A stretch of 46,702 bases of DNA, from contig CAUZEA010000041.1 of NCBI GenBank assembly GCA_963578605.1, forward strand, positions 1 through 46,702, in the 5' to 3' direction. The translations under genes and the position numbers were made by a program. This DNA comes from JAKVCB01 sp963578605. GTDB lineage: Bacteria > Planctomycetota > Planctomycetia > Pirellulales > Lacipirellulaceae. Below are positions 40,029 through 46,702 of the stretch, one piece after another; position 1 is the stretch's first letter, and every line of letters begins with the position of its first letter. The notes below the pieces were generated by a model. It ran no database searches, was not told where the DNA came from, and saw nothing but the letters and a program-made list of their open reading frames with translations.

Positions 40029-43000
40029 TTATCGAAAATCACGCGACGCGGTTTTCAGTTCCGAGAGCTTCTCAGGGAGCCCTTCCAGACGCTCTACCAC
40101 GATATGAATGTTCGACTCGGCCACCTGTAATTCACCATGGGCTAACCAGGTAGGGCTCCGCCGCGCGATTCGATAAAACCGGTCCCATGTCCGTTGATGG
40201 ACGATCAGATTCATCGATCCGGTTTCATCTTCGAGTGTTACAAACGTAATTCCCCTGGCCGTGCTGGGCCGCTGACGGAGAAGTACTAACCCGGCCACAG
40301 AAACCTGCCTGCCATTTTTCAGCTCGGCAAGTCCCGCTGCTGAAGTCACCCCCAGCTGATCAAGCCTACCGCGGTAAAACGAAACCGGATGAGCCCGCAA
40401 CGAAAGATTAGCCGTCTGGTAATCGGCAAACACCTCCTCCGCGAGATTCATCGCAGGCAATGCATCGGGCAATGGTTCATCGTCTGTGAACCTGTCGCGC
40501 ATGCCGCTATTCTCACTTGCGCCATTGTCGTCCAAGCCATCATGATCAGGCGCATCGAACAACGGCATGGCTTTGGGTTTCTTATCCCGCGAAAGCGCCT
40601 GCCAAAGTGACTCACGACGAGTCAAACCAAGCGAACCGAACGCATCGGCCTCGGCCAGACACTTTAGCGCAGCCCGACCAAGACCGGTCCGACGTGCGAA
40701 ATCAGCAAGCGACCTGAAGGGAGTACCAGCTTGAGCCTGCTCCACCGCCATCGCGTCATCATGCCGAAATCCATTGAGCATCCGCATCCCTAACCGCAGC
40801 CGCGCTCGACCGCCGGCCAGGGCCTCCAACGTACAATCCCACCGGCTATGGTTCACATCCACGGGCAGAACCTCGACCTCGTGTGTGCGTGCATCGCGAA
40901 TTAACTGGGCCGGCGCGTAGAATCCCATCGGCTGGCTGTTGAGCAGGGCAGCCGCATAGGCCTCTGGGTAGTAATGCTTCATCCACGCCGAGGCATAAAC
41001 CAACAGTGCAAAACTGGCCGCATGTGATTCGGGAAAGCCATATTCACCAAAGCCACGAATCTGCCGGTAAACTCCCTGGGCAAACTCTTCCGAAAGACCA
41101 CCGCGGCGCATTCCGTCGAGCAACTTGCGACGAAACCGGTCGATCAGTCCGGGCCGGCGCCAGGCCGCCATCGCCCGGCGCAGTTGGTCGGCCTCGCCGG
41201 GAGTAAAACCGGCCGCCACGACCGCCAGCCGCATGGCCTGCTCCTGAAAAATCGGTACGCCCAACGTTTTTTTGAGTACCTGGCGAATGGCCTCATTGGG
41301 ATAGCTTTCGGTTGCTTCACCCGCTCGGCGGCGGAGGTAGGGATGGACCATGTTGCCCTGGATCGGTCCTGGCCGCACGATGGCCACTTCAATCACCAGG
41401 TCGTAGTAGCAGCGCGGCTTGAGCCGCGGCAACATCGACATCTGGGCCCGACTTTCGATCTGAAACACCCCCACCGTGTCGGCCCGGCAGATCATGTCAT
41501 ACACGTTGGGGTCGTCCGCGGGGATGGTGGCCAACGTCAACTCGCGACCCTGTGGGTCTTTGACCCCGTAGTGCTGCTTGACCAAATCGAAACACCGATG
41601 CAGCGCGGTGAGCATGCCCAGGCAAAGGCAGTCGACTTTTAAAATCCCCAGCTCATCAAGGTCATCCTTATCCCACTGAATAACCGTTCGGTCCGGCATG
41701 GCCGCGTTTTCAATCGGTACCAGTTCACACAGGGCACCTTGCGTGATAACCATTCCGCCCACGTGCTGGGAAAGATGACGGGGAAATCCAATCATTTCGT
41801 TCACACAATAGACAAGCCGCCTGCCAAGTTCCCCTTGCGGATCGATGCCTACCTCGCGACACCGCTGGGCCAGTTTTGGTTCCTGCTTGTGACCCTCAAC
41901 CTGCCTGGCCAGCGCATCGGTCCGATCCAGCGACAATCCCAATGCCTTGCCCGCATCGCGAATTGCTGAACGACTGCAATAAGTAATGACCGTGGCAGCC
42001 AGTCCGGCCCGCTCGCGACCATACTTCTGGTACACGTACTGCAAGACTTCCTCGCGCCGCTCATGCTCAAAATCGACATCAATGTCGGGCGCTTCGTTAC
42101 GCTCTTTGCTCACAAATCGCTCAAATAACAAGTCGGTCATGGCCGGGTCGACCGAGGTTACCCCCAGGCAATAACAAACGGCTGAATTCGCTGCAGATCC
42201 CCGCCCCTGGCAAAGGATCCCTCGCGAGCGGGCAAATCGCACTAAATCCCAAACCGTCAGAAAATACGATTCGTAGTGCAGCTCCCCGATCAATCGCAAT
42301 TCGTGTTCAATCTGCCGGCGCACCCTCTCGGGCACACCTTGTCGATAGCGGCGGCAGGCACCTTCCCAGCTAAGTTGCGCTAGATACTCCAGCGGCGACA
42401 TCCCTTCAGGCGCAAGCTCCGTGGGATATTCGTAACGCAACTCGTCGAGTGAAAAGCTGCACCGCGAAGCGATTTCCACGGTTCGATCCAGCGCCGCGGG
42501 CACGGATGAAAACAGCGACTTGATCACTCCCAATTCCCGGAGATGCCGCTCGGCATTGGGGAACAACCGCTTGCCATCGGCCTCGGCCACCGTCGTGCCA
42601 TGACGAATTGCCGTGAGTACATCGTGCAGCACCATTCGCGCAGGCACGTGGTAGTGCACATCTCCCGCTGCAACCAGTGGCAAGTCCGTTTCACGCGACA
42701 ACTCGCCAAGCTGTGCCAACTGCTGCGCATCATCAGGTCCGCGGGCCAACTCTGCCAGGAGGTAAACGTCGTCGCCAAACATATCTCGATACGCAGCGAG
42801 CGAGGATCTCAGCGGGTCTCTCGAATGGACATACCCCACAGAAACAGGCGAATCGACAGACTCCCACTCACTTCCGCCTGCGGCCAAAACCTTCGTGCCA
42901 CGTGCAACTGCCGCGATGAGTCCCTGAGAAAACTCTCCGATATCGCTTAGTGTCAATGCACACTCGCCTTTGGGGGCGCGCCGCCGACCACGTGTCAGCA

Positions 43001-43271
43001 GTCGGCAGAGACGTCCGTAGGCAGCACGATCGGTGGCCCACACCACCACCGGCGGTGCATCGAGCGGCGTAAGCTCAGCCCCAACGATCAGCTTCAAAGC
43101 CGAATCTTTCGCCGCCGTGTGTGCCCGCACCACCCCTGCCAGGCTGTTGCGATCGGTGATTGCCAGCGCCAAGTAACCTAATTCAGCGGCTCGCACCACG
43201 AGTTCATCGGCATGCGACGCACCTTCGAGGAACGAGAAGTTGGTCTTCGCATGGAGTTCTGCGTATCGCAT
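40029..43271 (-). CDS. dnaE2: Error-prone DNA polymerase DnaE2/ImuC type
   Basis: The 1080-residue polymerase starts MRYAELHAKTNFSFLEGASH, the PHP domain. Polymerase elements follow: FARSRGILCQGRGSAANSAV, NEAPDIDVDFEHERREEVLQ with catalytic Asp residues, HVGGMVITQGALCELVPIEN, VEVAIVRPGPIQGNMVHPYL-like IVRPGPIQGNMVHPYLRRR, and FGEYGFPESHAASFALLVYA, which marks DnaE2. An OB-fold lies at the C-terminus (RQVSVAGLVLLRQRPSTARG, FVTLEDETGSMNLIVHQRTW). DnaE2 performs mutagenic lesion bypass with ImuB, recruited by the clamp. Its usual partners imuA and imuB are not adjacent. No LexA-type box could be identified with confidence upstream. Confidence 0.93.
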   Translation of the reverse strand: MRYAELHAKTNFSFLEGASHADELVVRAAELGYLALAITDRNSLAGVVRAHTAAKDSALKLIVGAELTPLDAPPVVVWATDRAAYGRLCRLLTRGRRRAPKGECALTLSDIGEFSQGLIAAVARGTKVLAAGGSEWESVDSPVSVGYVHSRDPLRSSLAAYRDMFGDDVYLLAELARGPDDAQQLAQLGELSRETDLPLVAAGDVHYHVPARMVLHDVLTAIRHGTTVAEADGKRLFPNAERHLRELGVIKSLFSSVPAALDRTVEIASRCSFSLDELRYEYPTELAPEGMSPLEYLAQLSWEGACRRYRQGVPERVRRQIEHELRLIGELHYESYFLTVWDLVRFARSRGILCQGRGSAANSAVCYCLGVTSVDPAMTDLLFERFVSKERNEAPDIDVDFEHERREEVLQYVYQKYGRERAGLAATVITYCSRSAIRDAGKALGLSLDRTDALARQVEGHKQEPKLAQRCREVGIDPQGELGRRLVYCVNEMIGFPRHLSQHVGGMVITQGALCELVPIENAAMPDRTVIQWDKDDLDELGILKVDCLCLGMLTALHRCFDLVKQHYGVKDPQGRELTLATIPADDPNVYDMICRADTVGVFQIESRAQMSMLPRLKPRCYYDLVIEVAIVRPGPIQGNMVHPYLRRRAGEATESYPNEAIRQVLKKTLGVPIFQEQAMRLAVVAAGFTPGEADQLRRAMAAWRRPGLIDRFRRKLLDGMRRGGLSEEFAQGVYRQIRGFGEYGFPESHAASFALLVYASAWMKHYYPEAYAAALLNSQPMGFYAPAQLIRDARTHEVEVLPVDVNHSRWDCTLEALAGGRARLRLGMRMLNGFRHDDAMAVEQAQAGTPFRSLADFARRTGLGRAALKCLAEADAFGSLGLTRRESLWQALSRDKKPKAMPLFDAPDHDGLDDNGASENSGMRDRFTDDEPLPDALPAMNLAEEVFADYQTANLSLRAHPVSFYRGRLDQLGVTSAAGLAELKNGRQVSVAGLVLLRQRPSTARGITFVTLEDETGSMNLIVHQRTWDRFYRIARRSPTWLAHGELQVAESNIHIVVERLEGLPEKLSELKTASRDFR

Positions 43272-43325
43272 CAGCCTGAAAGGTTAAAACCCAAAGATTT
43301 ATCGAAGGCCCTGGGGGAGGTTTTT

Positions 43326-43367
43326 GTGTCTTTTACTGCTGGTCCTGTGTCTTTTGCTGCTGGTTCG
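43326..43367 (+). repeat. Two 21-base tandem repeats upstream of dnaE2
   Basis: 43326-43346 begins GTGTCTTTTACTGCTGGTC; 43347-43367 is GTGTCTTTTGCTGCTGGTTC, so the copies differ at only three to four positions. They lie 55-96 bases upstream of the dnaE2 start. They could be duplicated operator sites, or slippage. Confidence 0.8.
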
Positions 43368-43394
43368 GCGATCGCTCATCGCACGAATAATATA

Positions 43395-43404
43395 TACATA
43401 TGTA
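43395..43404. promoter_or_regulatory. Palindrome in AT-rich DNA upstream of dnaE2
   Basis: TACATATGTA is a perfect 10-base palindrome inside an AT-rich stretch, 125 bases upstream of dnaE2. Such a site could bind a dimeric repressor. It does not match the LexA boxes I know (CTGT-N8-ACAG or GTTC-type). Confidence 0.3.
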
Positions 43405-43699
43405 CACTTTATCGGTCTGGATGTCTACCCGACTTGAGATGATCACTGGTTGATTTTTCGGGCAAGAACTTTCCACCGCAGAAACCCGACAGAACTGCGG
43501 CAAGGTCAACCAGGCTATCCGGCTTAATCGTGTGAAGTGCGGAATTTGGCAATTCCCCCTATCATGCCGACAGCGCCACTTATCGGGTCGACTTTTTTAC
43601 ATGAATGTGGCGGTTTCATCCGGGGCTATTGAACGAAATCCTGGTCACCGATTATCATGAGACTTAGGCTCGGTTGTTTCTTTGCAGCCAGCCAACCGA

Positions 43700-43775
<76 letters not shown>

Positions 43776-43935
43776 TGAATATCCCGCTAAATACCGTATG
43801 AAGCGGCGTCAACCGTTCGGTGACCGAACCAAAACCGAACCATTGTTGGCAGACGTTGGGCAGGTCGACATCCACGGCGGCAACCGTGGCGGCCATCCCT
43901 GGCATACTGACATCTCTACAAAAAGGAAAGCCATC

Positions 43936-45210
43936 ATGGCCGGTCTCCATCGGGATTCTTCTGGACTTTTCTACGTCCACTACTACTTTGATCGTCGTCG
44001 CTTCAAGCGGTCTCTACGAACCACGAACGAAGACGAGGCACGAACACTCAAACGGCGTGTCGAAGAGACGATTGGTTATATCAAACAGGGGCTCATCGAA
44101 GTCCCTGAAGACCCATCGCCCAACCAACTCTGGCAAATCCTCCAATCCGGTGGGCGCCGCCGTCGCCTACCGAGCATTTCCAAGGCTCTCTCACTCGGAA
44201 AAGTTTGTTCGGATTACATCAACAGCTATGCATACGGCGCAAAAGAGAAATCGTCGCTAAAGACAGAGCAACACCACATCAACCATTTCACACGGATCTT
44301 GGGGACATCGATACCATTCGAGGATGTCACGACTGAGGAACTACAACAGTATGTCCAGACCCGGCAAAAGGAACCGGGGATTAGGGGCCACACTGTGCAG
44401 CCCGTGACAATCAGCAAGGAATTGCAAACGTACCGTCAGATATGGAAATTTGCCAAGTCGAGGGATTACGTCAACGACGACAATCCAGTCAATGACATCA
44501 AAAAGCCCCGCACTAGCCAGAAAATGCCGTTCATGGTCTGGGAGGAAATTGAACGACGGATATCGCGAGGCGGTCTCACTCAAAACGAGATCGACCAGTT
44601 GTGGGATTGCCTGTTCCTTCGGGAATCCGAAGTCGGGCAGTTTCTCGAACAAGTCGAATCCGTCGCCACTAGTATCCCGCGTATTCGCTACCTCTATCCG
44701 GCACTGGCGTTTTGCGCATATACGGGCGCTCGCCGGTCGGAGATGTTCCGCGCCCAGATCGATGATGTACAAGATCGGGTGCTATTACGCGAGAAAAAGA
44801 GAAACCAATCTCGTCGTGTCACGTTCCGACACGTCCCTCTGCACCGGGAGTTAAATTCAGTCCTGGCTGAATGGCTCAGTGTACACCCGGGCGGTATGTA
44901 CCTTTTCTGTAAGAACAACCGAAAGCCCCTTGAAGACAAGACGGCTCGGGACGCATTAGACCATGCAAAACAACGAAGCCGATGGAGTGTGATCCGGGGT
45001 TATCACATTCTTCGTCATAGCTTTGCCAGCAACTTGGCTCGTCACGGGGTGGACCAGTATAAGATTGACGAAATGGTGGGACATCAAACGGATGAGATGC
45101 GGCAGCGATATCGACATTTGTTTCCAGAAGATGCCACCGCAGCCGTCGCAACCCTCGATTTTGGCAGACACCAGCCGGAGGAGCGTCATGTTTTGCCATT
45201 GCGCCTCTGA
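43936..45210 (+). CDS. Tyrosine-family site-specific integrase
   Basis: ATG 43936 follows AAAAGGAAAG; the upstream frame (from 43798) has no ribosome binding site. The N-terminal arm-binding part (MAGLHRDSSGLFYVHYYFDR) is followed by a SAM-like core-binding domain and a catalytic domain with YPALAFCAYTGARRSEMFRA (first Arg), GYHILRHSFASNLARHGVDQ (HxxR), VGHQTDEMRQRYRHLF (His/Trp box and catalytic Tyr in RYRHL). The catalytic residues are present, so recombination activity is plausible. It lies 163 bases after tRNA-Asn, reading away from it; the target site is presumably the tRNA 3' end. Confidence 0.92.
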   Translation: MAGLHRDSSGLFYVHYYFDRRRFKRSLRTTNEDEARTLKRRVEETIGYIKQGLIEVPEDPSPNQLWQILQSGGRRRRLPSISKALSLGKVCSDYINSYAYGAKEKSSLKTEQHHINHFTRILGTSIPFEDVTTEELQQYVQTRQKEPGIRGHTVQPVTISKELQTYRQIWKFAKSRDYVNDDNPVNDIKKPRTSQKMPFMVWEEIERRISRGGLTQNEIDQLWDCLFLRESEVGQFLEQVESVATSIPRIRYLYPALAFCAYTGARRSEMFRAQIDDVQDRVLLREKKRNQSRRVTFRHVPLHRELNSVLAEWLSVHPGGMYLFCKNNRKPLEDKTARDALDHAKQRSRWSVIRGYHILRHSFASNLARHGVDQYKIDEMVGHQTDEMRQRYRHLFPEDATAAVATLDFGRHQPEERHVLPLRL

Positions 45211-45506
45211 GGCGGTATCCCATTTCCTAGGATACGCAGCACGGCACTTCGAGGAATTCGCCAGCTACCGTCCTCCAGTTTCCAGGCTTCCGTAATCCGA
45301 CCCTGGCTGCAAGCCAAGCGAACCGTATACCGTTTGTACGCTTGAATACCTTGGGCCTGGGACAAATCAGCTACTTCACTGCACGAATATTGCTCCCTTG
45401 ACACAACGTCACATAACGGTCGCGTGCCCCCAATCTGGCTCTCGATCGAGGATAGCCTTTGCTCAATCCTCTTCAACACAGGTTCCAATTCGTTAATAAT
45501 GGACAT
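45186..45506 (-). CDS. Excisionase-like helix-turn-helix protein
   Basis: The start at 45506 follows GAAGGA. The 106-residue protein begins with a helical segment (MSIINELEPVLKRIEQRLSS) and has a MerR/Xis-type winged helix: EQYSCSEVADLSQAQG, YTVRLACSQGRITEAWKLED and GSWRIPRSAVLRILG. This pattern is that of excisionase or small DNA-binding proteins found beside integrases. It overlaps the integrase end by 25 bases, tail to tail. It may bias excision over integration. Confidence 0.7.
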   Translation of the reverse strand: MSIINELEPVLKRIEQRLSSIESQIGGTRPLCDVVSREQYSCSEVADLSQAQGIQAYKRYTVRLACSQGRITEAWKLEDGSWRIPRSAVLRILGNGIPPQRRNGKT

Positions 45507-45640
45507 TGGCTTTCCTTCGGGGAGGTCAGTATGCCGCCCACCGACTCGTGGGTATCCTGTTGCCGCAGGCCACGGTCGGTGGGCACTTTTTTACTATCTC
45601 ACTTTCGCACCCAGACGCATTTGATTTTCATCATGCGATG

Positions 45641-45657
45641 CTGGATACAGTGTCCAG
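45641..45657. promoter_or_regulatory. Imperfect palindrome upstream of the Xis-like gene
   Basis: CTGGATACAGTGTCCAG is a 17-base palindrome with a single mismatched pair, between the Xis-like gene (start 45506) and the zinc-ribbon gene (end 45674). It could be an operator for the element's own regulator. No regulator for it is visible in the window. Confidence 0.4.
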
Positions 45658-45673
45658 CCATTAAATTGGTTGT

Positions 45674-45985
45674 TTAGTTGCGGGCTTCGCCCCGCAACTT
45701 AGCTGATAACTGCCACCACCGGTCTGCCTTAGGGTTTGGCGGGGCGCACCTGCCACAACGATGACCACCAAGCCCGTCCCACCAGAAGTCAGAACTACCG
45801 CACCTGCCACAGGGGTTGGGTGGCACCACTGAGTTCAAGGGCCAGCCATCTGGTCCGATAGGCTCGCCCTCGACGGGCTCTGGGGGTGGCTGCACAGGCG
45901 CAGGTTGCTTGGGATCCTTCTCTCTTGGAAGCACCACAGGTGGGTCGTATGTGTCAGGGTCAAATATTTTATCTAGGTCGTACAT
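45674..45985 (-). CDS. Zinc-ribbon protein of the integrated element
   Basis: A 103-residue protein with a Pro/Glu-rich linker (PAPVQPPPEPVEGEPIGPDG) and a zinc ribbon formed by CGRCGSSDFWWDGLGGHRCG and RC. The pattern is common at the ends of primase or replication proteins and in small proteins of integrated elements. I do not recognise a specific family. A GTTGCGGG/CCCGCAAC hairpin (45677-45698) overlaps its 3' end. Confidence 0.65.
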   Translation of the reverse strand: MYDLDKIFDPDTYDPPVVLPREKDPKQPAPVQPPPEPVEGEPIGPDGWPLNSVVPPNPCGRCGSSDFWWDGLGGHRCGRCAPPNPKADRWWQLSAKLRGEARN

Positions 45986-46156
45986 GGCCTTGGTACTTTC
46001 TGCTGCCAGCTTGCCAACAAGGGTTTTACGCTTTGTTTAAAGGGGTGAATGCTGGCAACGGCCTATTTGCGTGCAATTGCCAGCTTGCCGACAATCCTTG
46101 TTGGCATTACCTGGCAATAGGCCTATTGCCAGCTTAAGTGACTTGTGCCAAAGGAC
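45986..46156. repeat. Region dense in inverted repeats
   Basis: Several arms share the word TTGCCAGC or GCTGGCAA. CCAGCTTGCCAACAAGG (46006-46022) is inverted perfectly at 46162-46178, which overlaps the end of the next gene. GCTGGCAA (46051-46058) pairs with TTGCCAGC (46077-46084). GCCAACAAGG (46013-46022) is also inverted at 46097-46106. A 22-base perfect palindrome lies at 46111-46132. Such a cluster might be a replication origin, a transfer origin or a strong bidirectional terminator. Confidence 0.7.
46111..46132. repeat. 22-base perfect palindrome
   Basis: CTGGCAATAGG followed by CCTATTGCCAG is fully self-complementary. It sits in the repeat-dense gap between the zinc-ribbon gene and the replication-type gene, and shares the TTGCCAG word with the neighbouring arms. 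Confidence 0.85.
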
Positions 46157-46702
46157 TTAAGCCTTGTTGGCAAGCTGGTACTCCTCCACCTCCCTAAGTG
46201 TCGGTAGGTGAAACTTGCCAGCAGGCGCAGGACCGAAAGCCTTCGGAGTGATTGTCCAGACTGCTGGATTGGGCCCCTTGTGCGGTTCGACTTGCACAAC
46301 CAATTCTCTTTGTGCCAGTTCATTTAGCCCGGCATGCACAGTGCGCCTGCAGGCTTTGCCATGGGCGTTAGAGGCGTCCGCAGTAGTGAATTCCTCGGTT
46401 GGGTATTTGTCCTGCAGGGCCTCGAGCAGGCTCTTTACAGAGGCCGACAACTCATTCCCTAGCGACCTACCGAGAGGCTCCTCTAAGAGCTTCAAAGCAA
46501 TTTCATAATCTTCAGCCGTGGCTACCACGCGTTGTGAGCTGTCACGCTGTCTTTGGAACTGGTGTAAGGTCGCGCCCGCCTGGATCATCTGCAGGAAATG
46601 GGGGAATGCCCTGCGGCATTCCACGCGAGCATTGGGAAACCTTTCCCCTAACATCTCGGCATATGGCACAACGACTTCTACCGGCTTCAGGAGCCGTTGC
46701 AA
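46157..46702 (-). CDS. C-terminal part of a replication-type protein (primase/helicase-like), incomplete
   Basis: The frame is open to the right edge; 181 residues are seen and the N-terminus is missing. The sequence ARVECRRAFPHFLQMIQAGA, TLHQFQRQRDSSQRVVATAE, DYEIALKLL resembles the end of phage or island primase/helicase proteins. The tail (YPTEEFTTADASNAHGKACR, RTVHAGLNELAQRELVVQVE) looks like a winged helix. The identity rests on resemblance, and the ATPase or primase motifs would lie outside the window. Confidence 0.5.
   Translation of the reverse strand: MQRLLKPVEVVVPYAEMLGERFPNARVECRRAFPHFLQMIQAGATLHQFQRQRDSSQRVVATAEDYEIALKLLEEPLGRSLGNELSASVKSLLEALQDKYPTEEFTTADASNAHGKACRRTVHAGLNELAQRELVVQVEPHKGPNPAVWTITPKAFGPAPAGKFHLPTLREVEEYQLANKA

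Larger units (their letters stand above)
43272..43699. other. Intergenic stretch between dnaE2 and tRNA-Asn
   Basis: No gene is supported. It holds a tandem repeat (43326-43367), a 10-base palindrome (43395-43404) and an AT-rich spot ATAATATATACATATG near 43386. Both the dnaE2 promoter (leftward) and the tRNA promoter (rightward) must lie here. Confidence 0.5.

Noticed and set aside
43326..43367. Possible CRISPR-like repeats upstream of dnaE2
   Set aside because: Only two directly adjacent copies with no spacers and no cas genes; it is a simple tandem duplication.

Overview
The window looks like chromosomal DNA of a planctomycete, most likely Pirellulales or a close relative. This is inferred from family content: paired PSCyt2/PSD1 (DUF1549/DUF1553) and DUF1501 genes, a DUF1559 prepilin-like protein, PEP-CTERM-type sorting tails, a dockerin-like segment, DUF6807, sugar phosphate isomerase relatives and a PilMNO-equipped pseudopilus locus.

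Layout. (1) 1-4750, accessory DNA: an IS3-family element running off the left edge, a frameshifted dockerin-like/PEP-CTERM gene, two tandem FGE-sulfatase-fold genes duplicated together with flanking DNA, a GYD-domain gene and a secreted Tat-type protein. (2) 4986-8972: an outer-membrane beta-barrel-type protein with a Cys-rich N-terminus, a HAD phosphatase and a PEP-CTERM protein, separated by gene-poor DNA. (3) 9273-26389, the centrepiece: four minor pseudopilins, a secreted protein and an HD-GYP protein on the opposite strand, then a major pseudopilin, response regulator, histidine kinase, STAS protein, assembly ATPase, GspF, a small membrane protein, PilM, PilN, PilO, a PilP/GspB-like protein and a secretin. 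(4) 26434-39986, metabolic and hydrolytic genes: PhoX-like protein, esterase, DUF1501 with PSCyt2/PSD1, VTC-domain protein with DUF4956, DUF1559, DUF6807 with a sugar phosphate isomerase, and several gene relics. (5) 40029-43271: a DnaE2-type error-prone polymerase. (6) 43700-46702: tRNA-Asn(GTT) followed by an integrative element with tyrosine recombinase, excisionase-like protein, zinc-ribbon protein, a region dense in inverted repeats and the C-terminus of a replication-type protein cut by the right edge.

How the main system fits together. The ATPase at 17912 carries two tandem MshEN-type motifs, known in other ATPases to bind cyclic di-GMP, and the opposite-strand neighbour at 13280 is an HD-GYP protein of the family that degrades cyclic di-GMP. 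A response regulator, a membrane histidine kinase and a STAS protein sit between the major pseudopilin and its ATPase. I infer a type II secretion or type IV pilus-like machine controlled by cyclic di-GMP and by a built-in phospho-signalling module. Its predicted tip pseudopilin (10911) appears to carry a jelly-roll-like C-terminal domain. No prepilin peptidase is present in the window.

The window also holds several relics visible only by reading across frames: a sugar phosphate isomerase tail near 28100, a cytochrome-type tail near 29700, and a PSCyt2 N-terminus followed in frame by a piece of a Rossmann dehydrogenase near 34300-34590.
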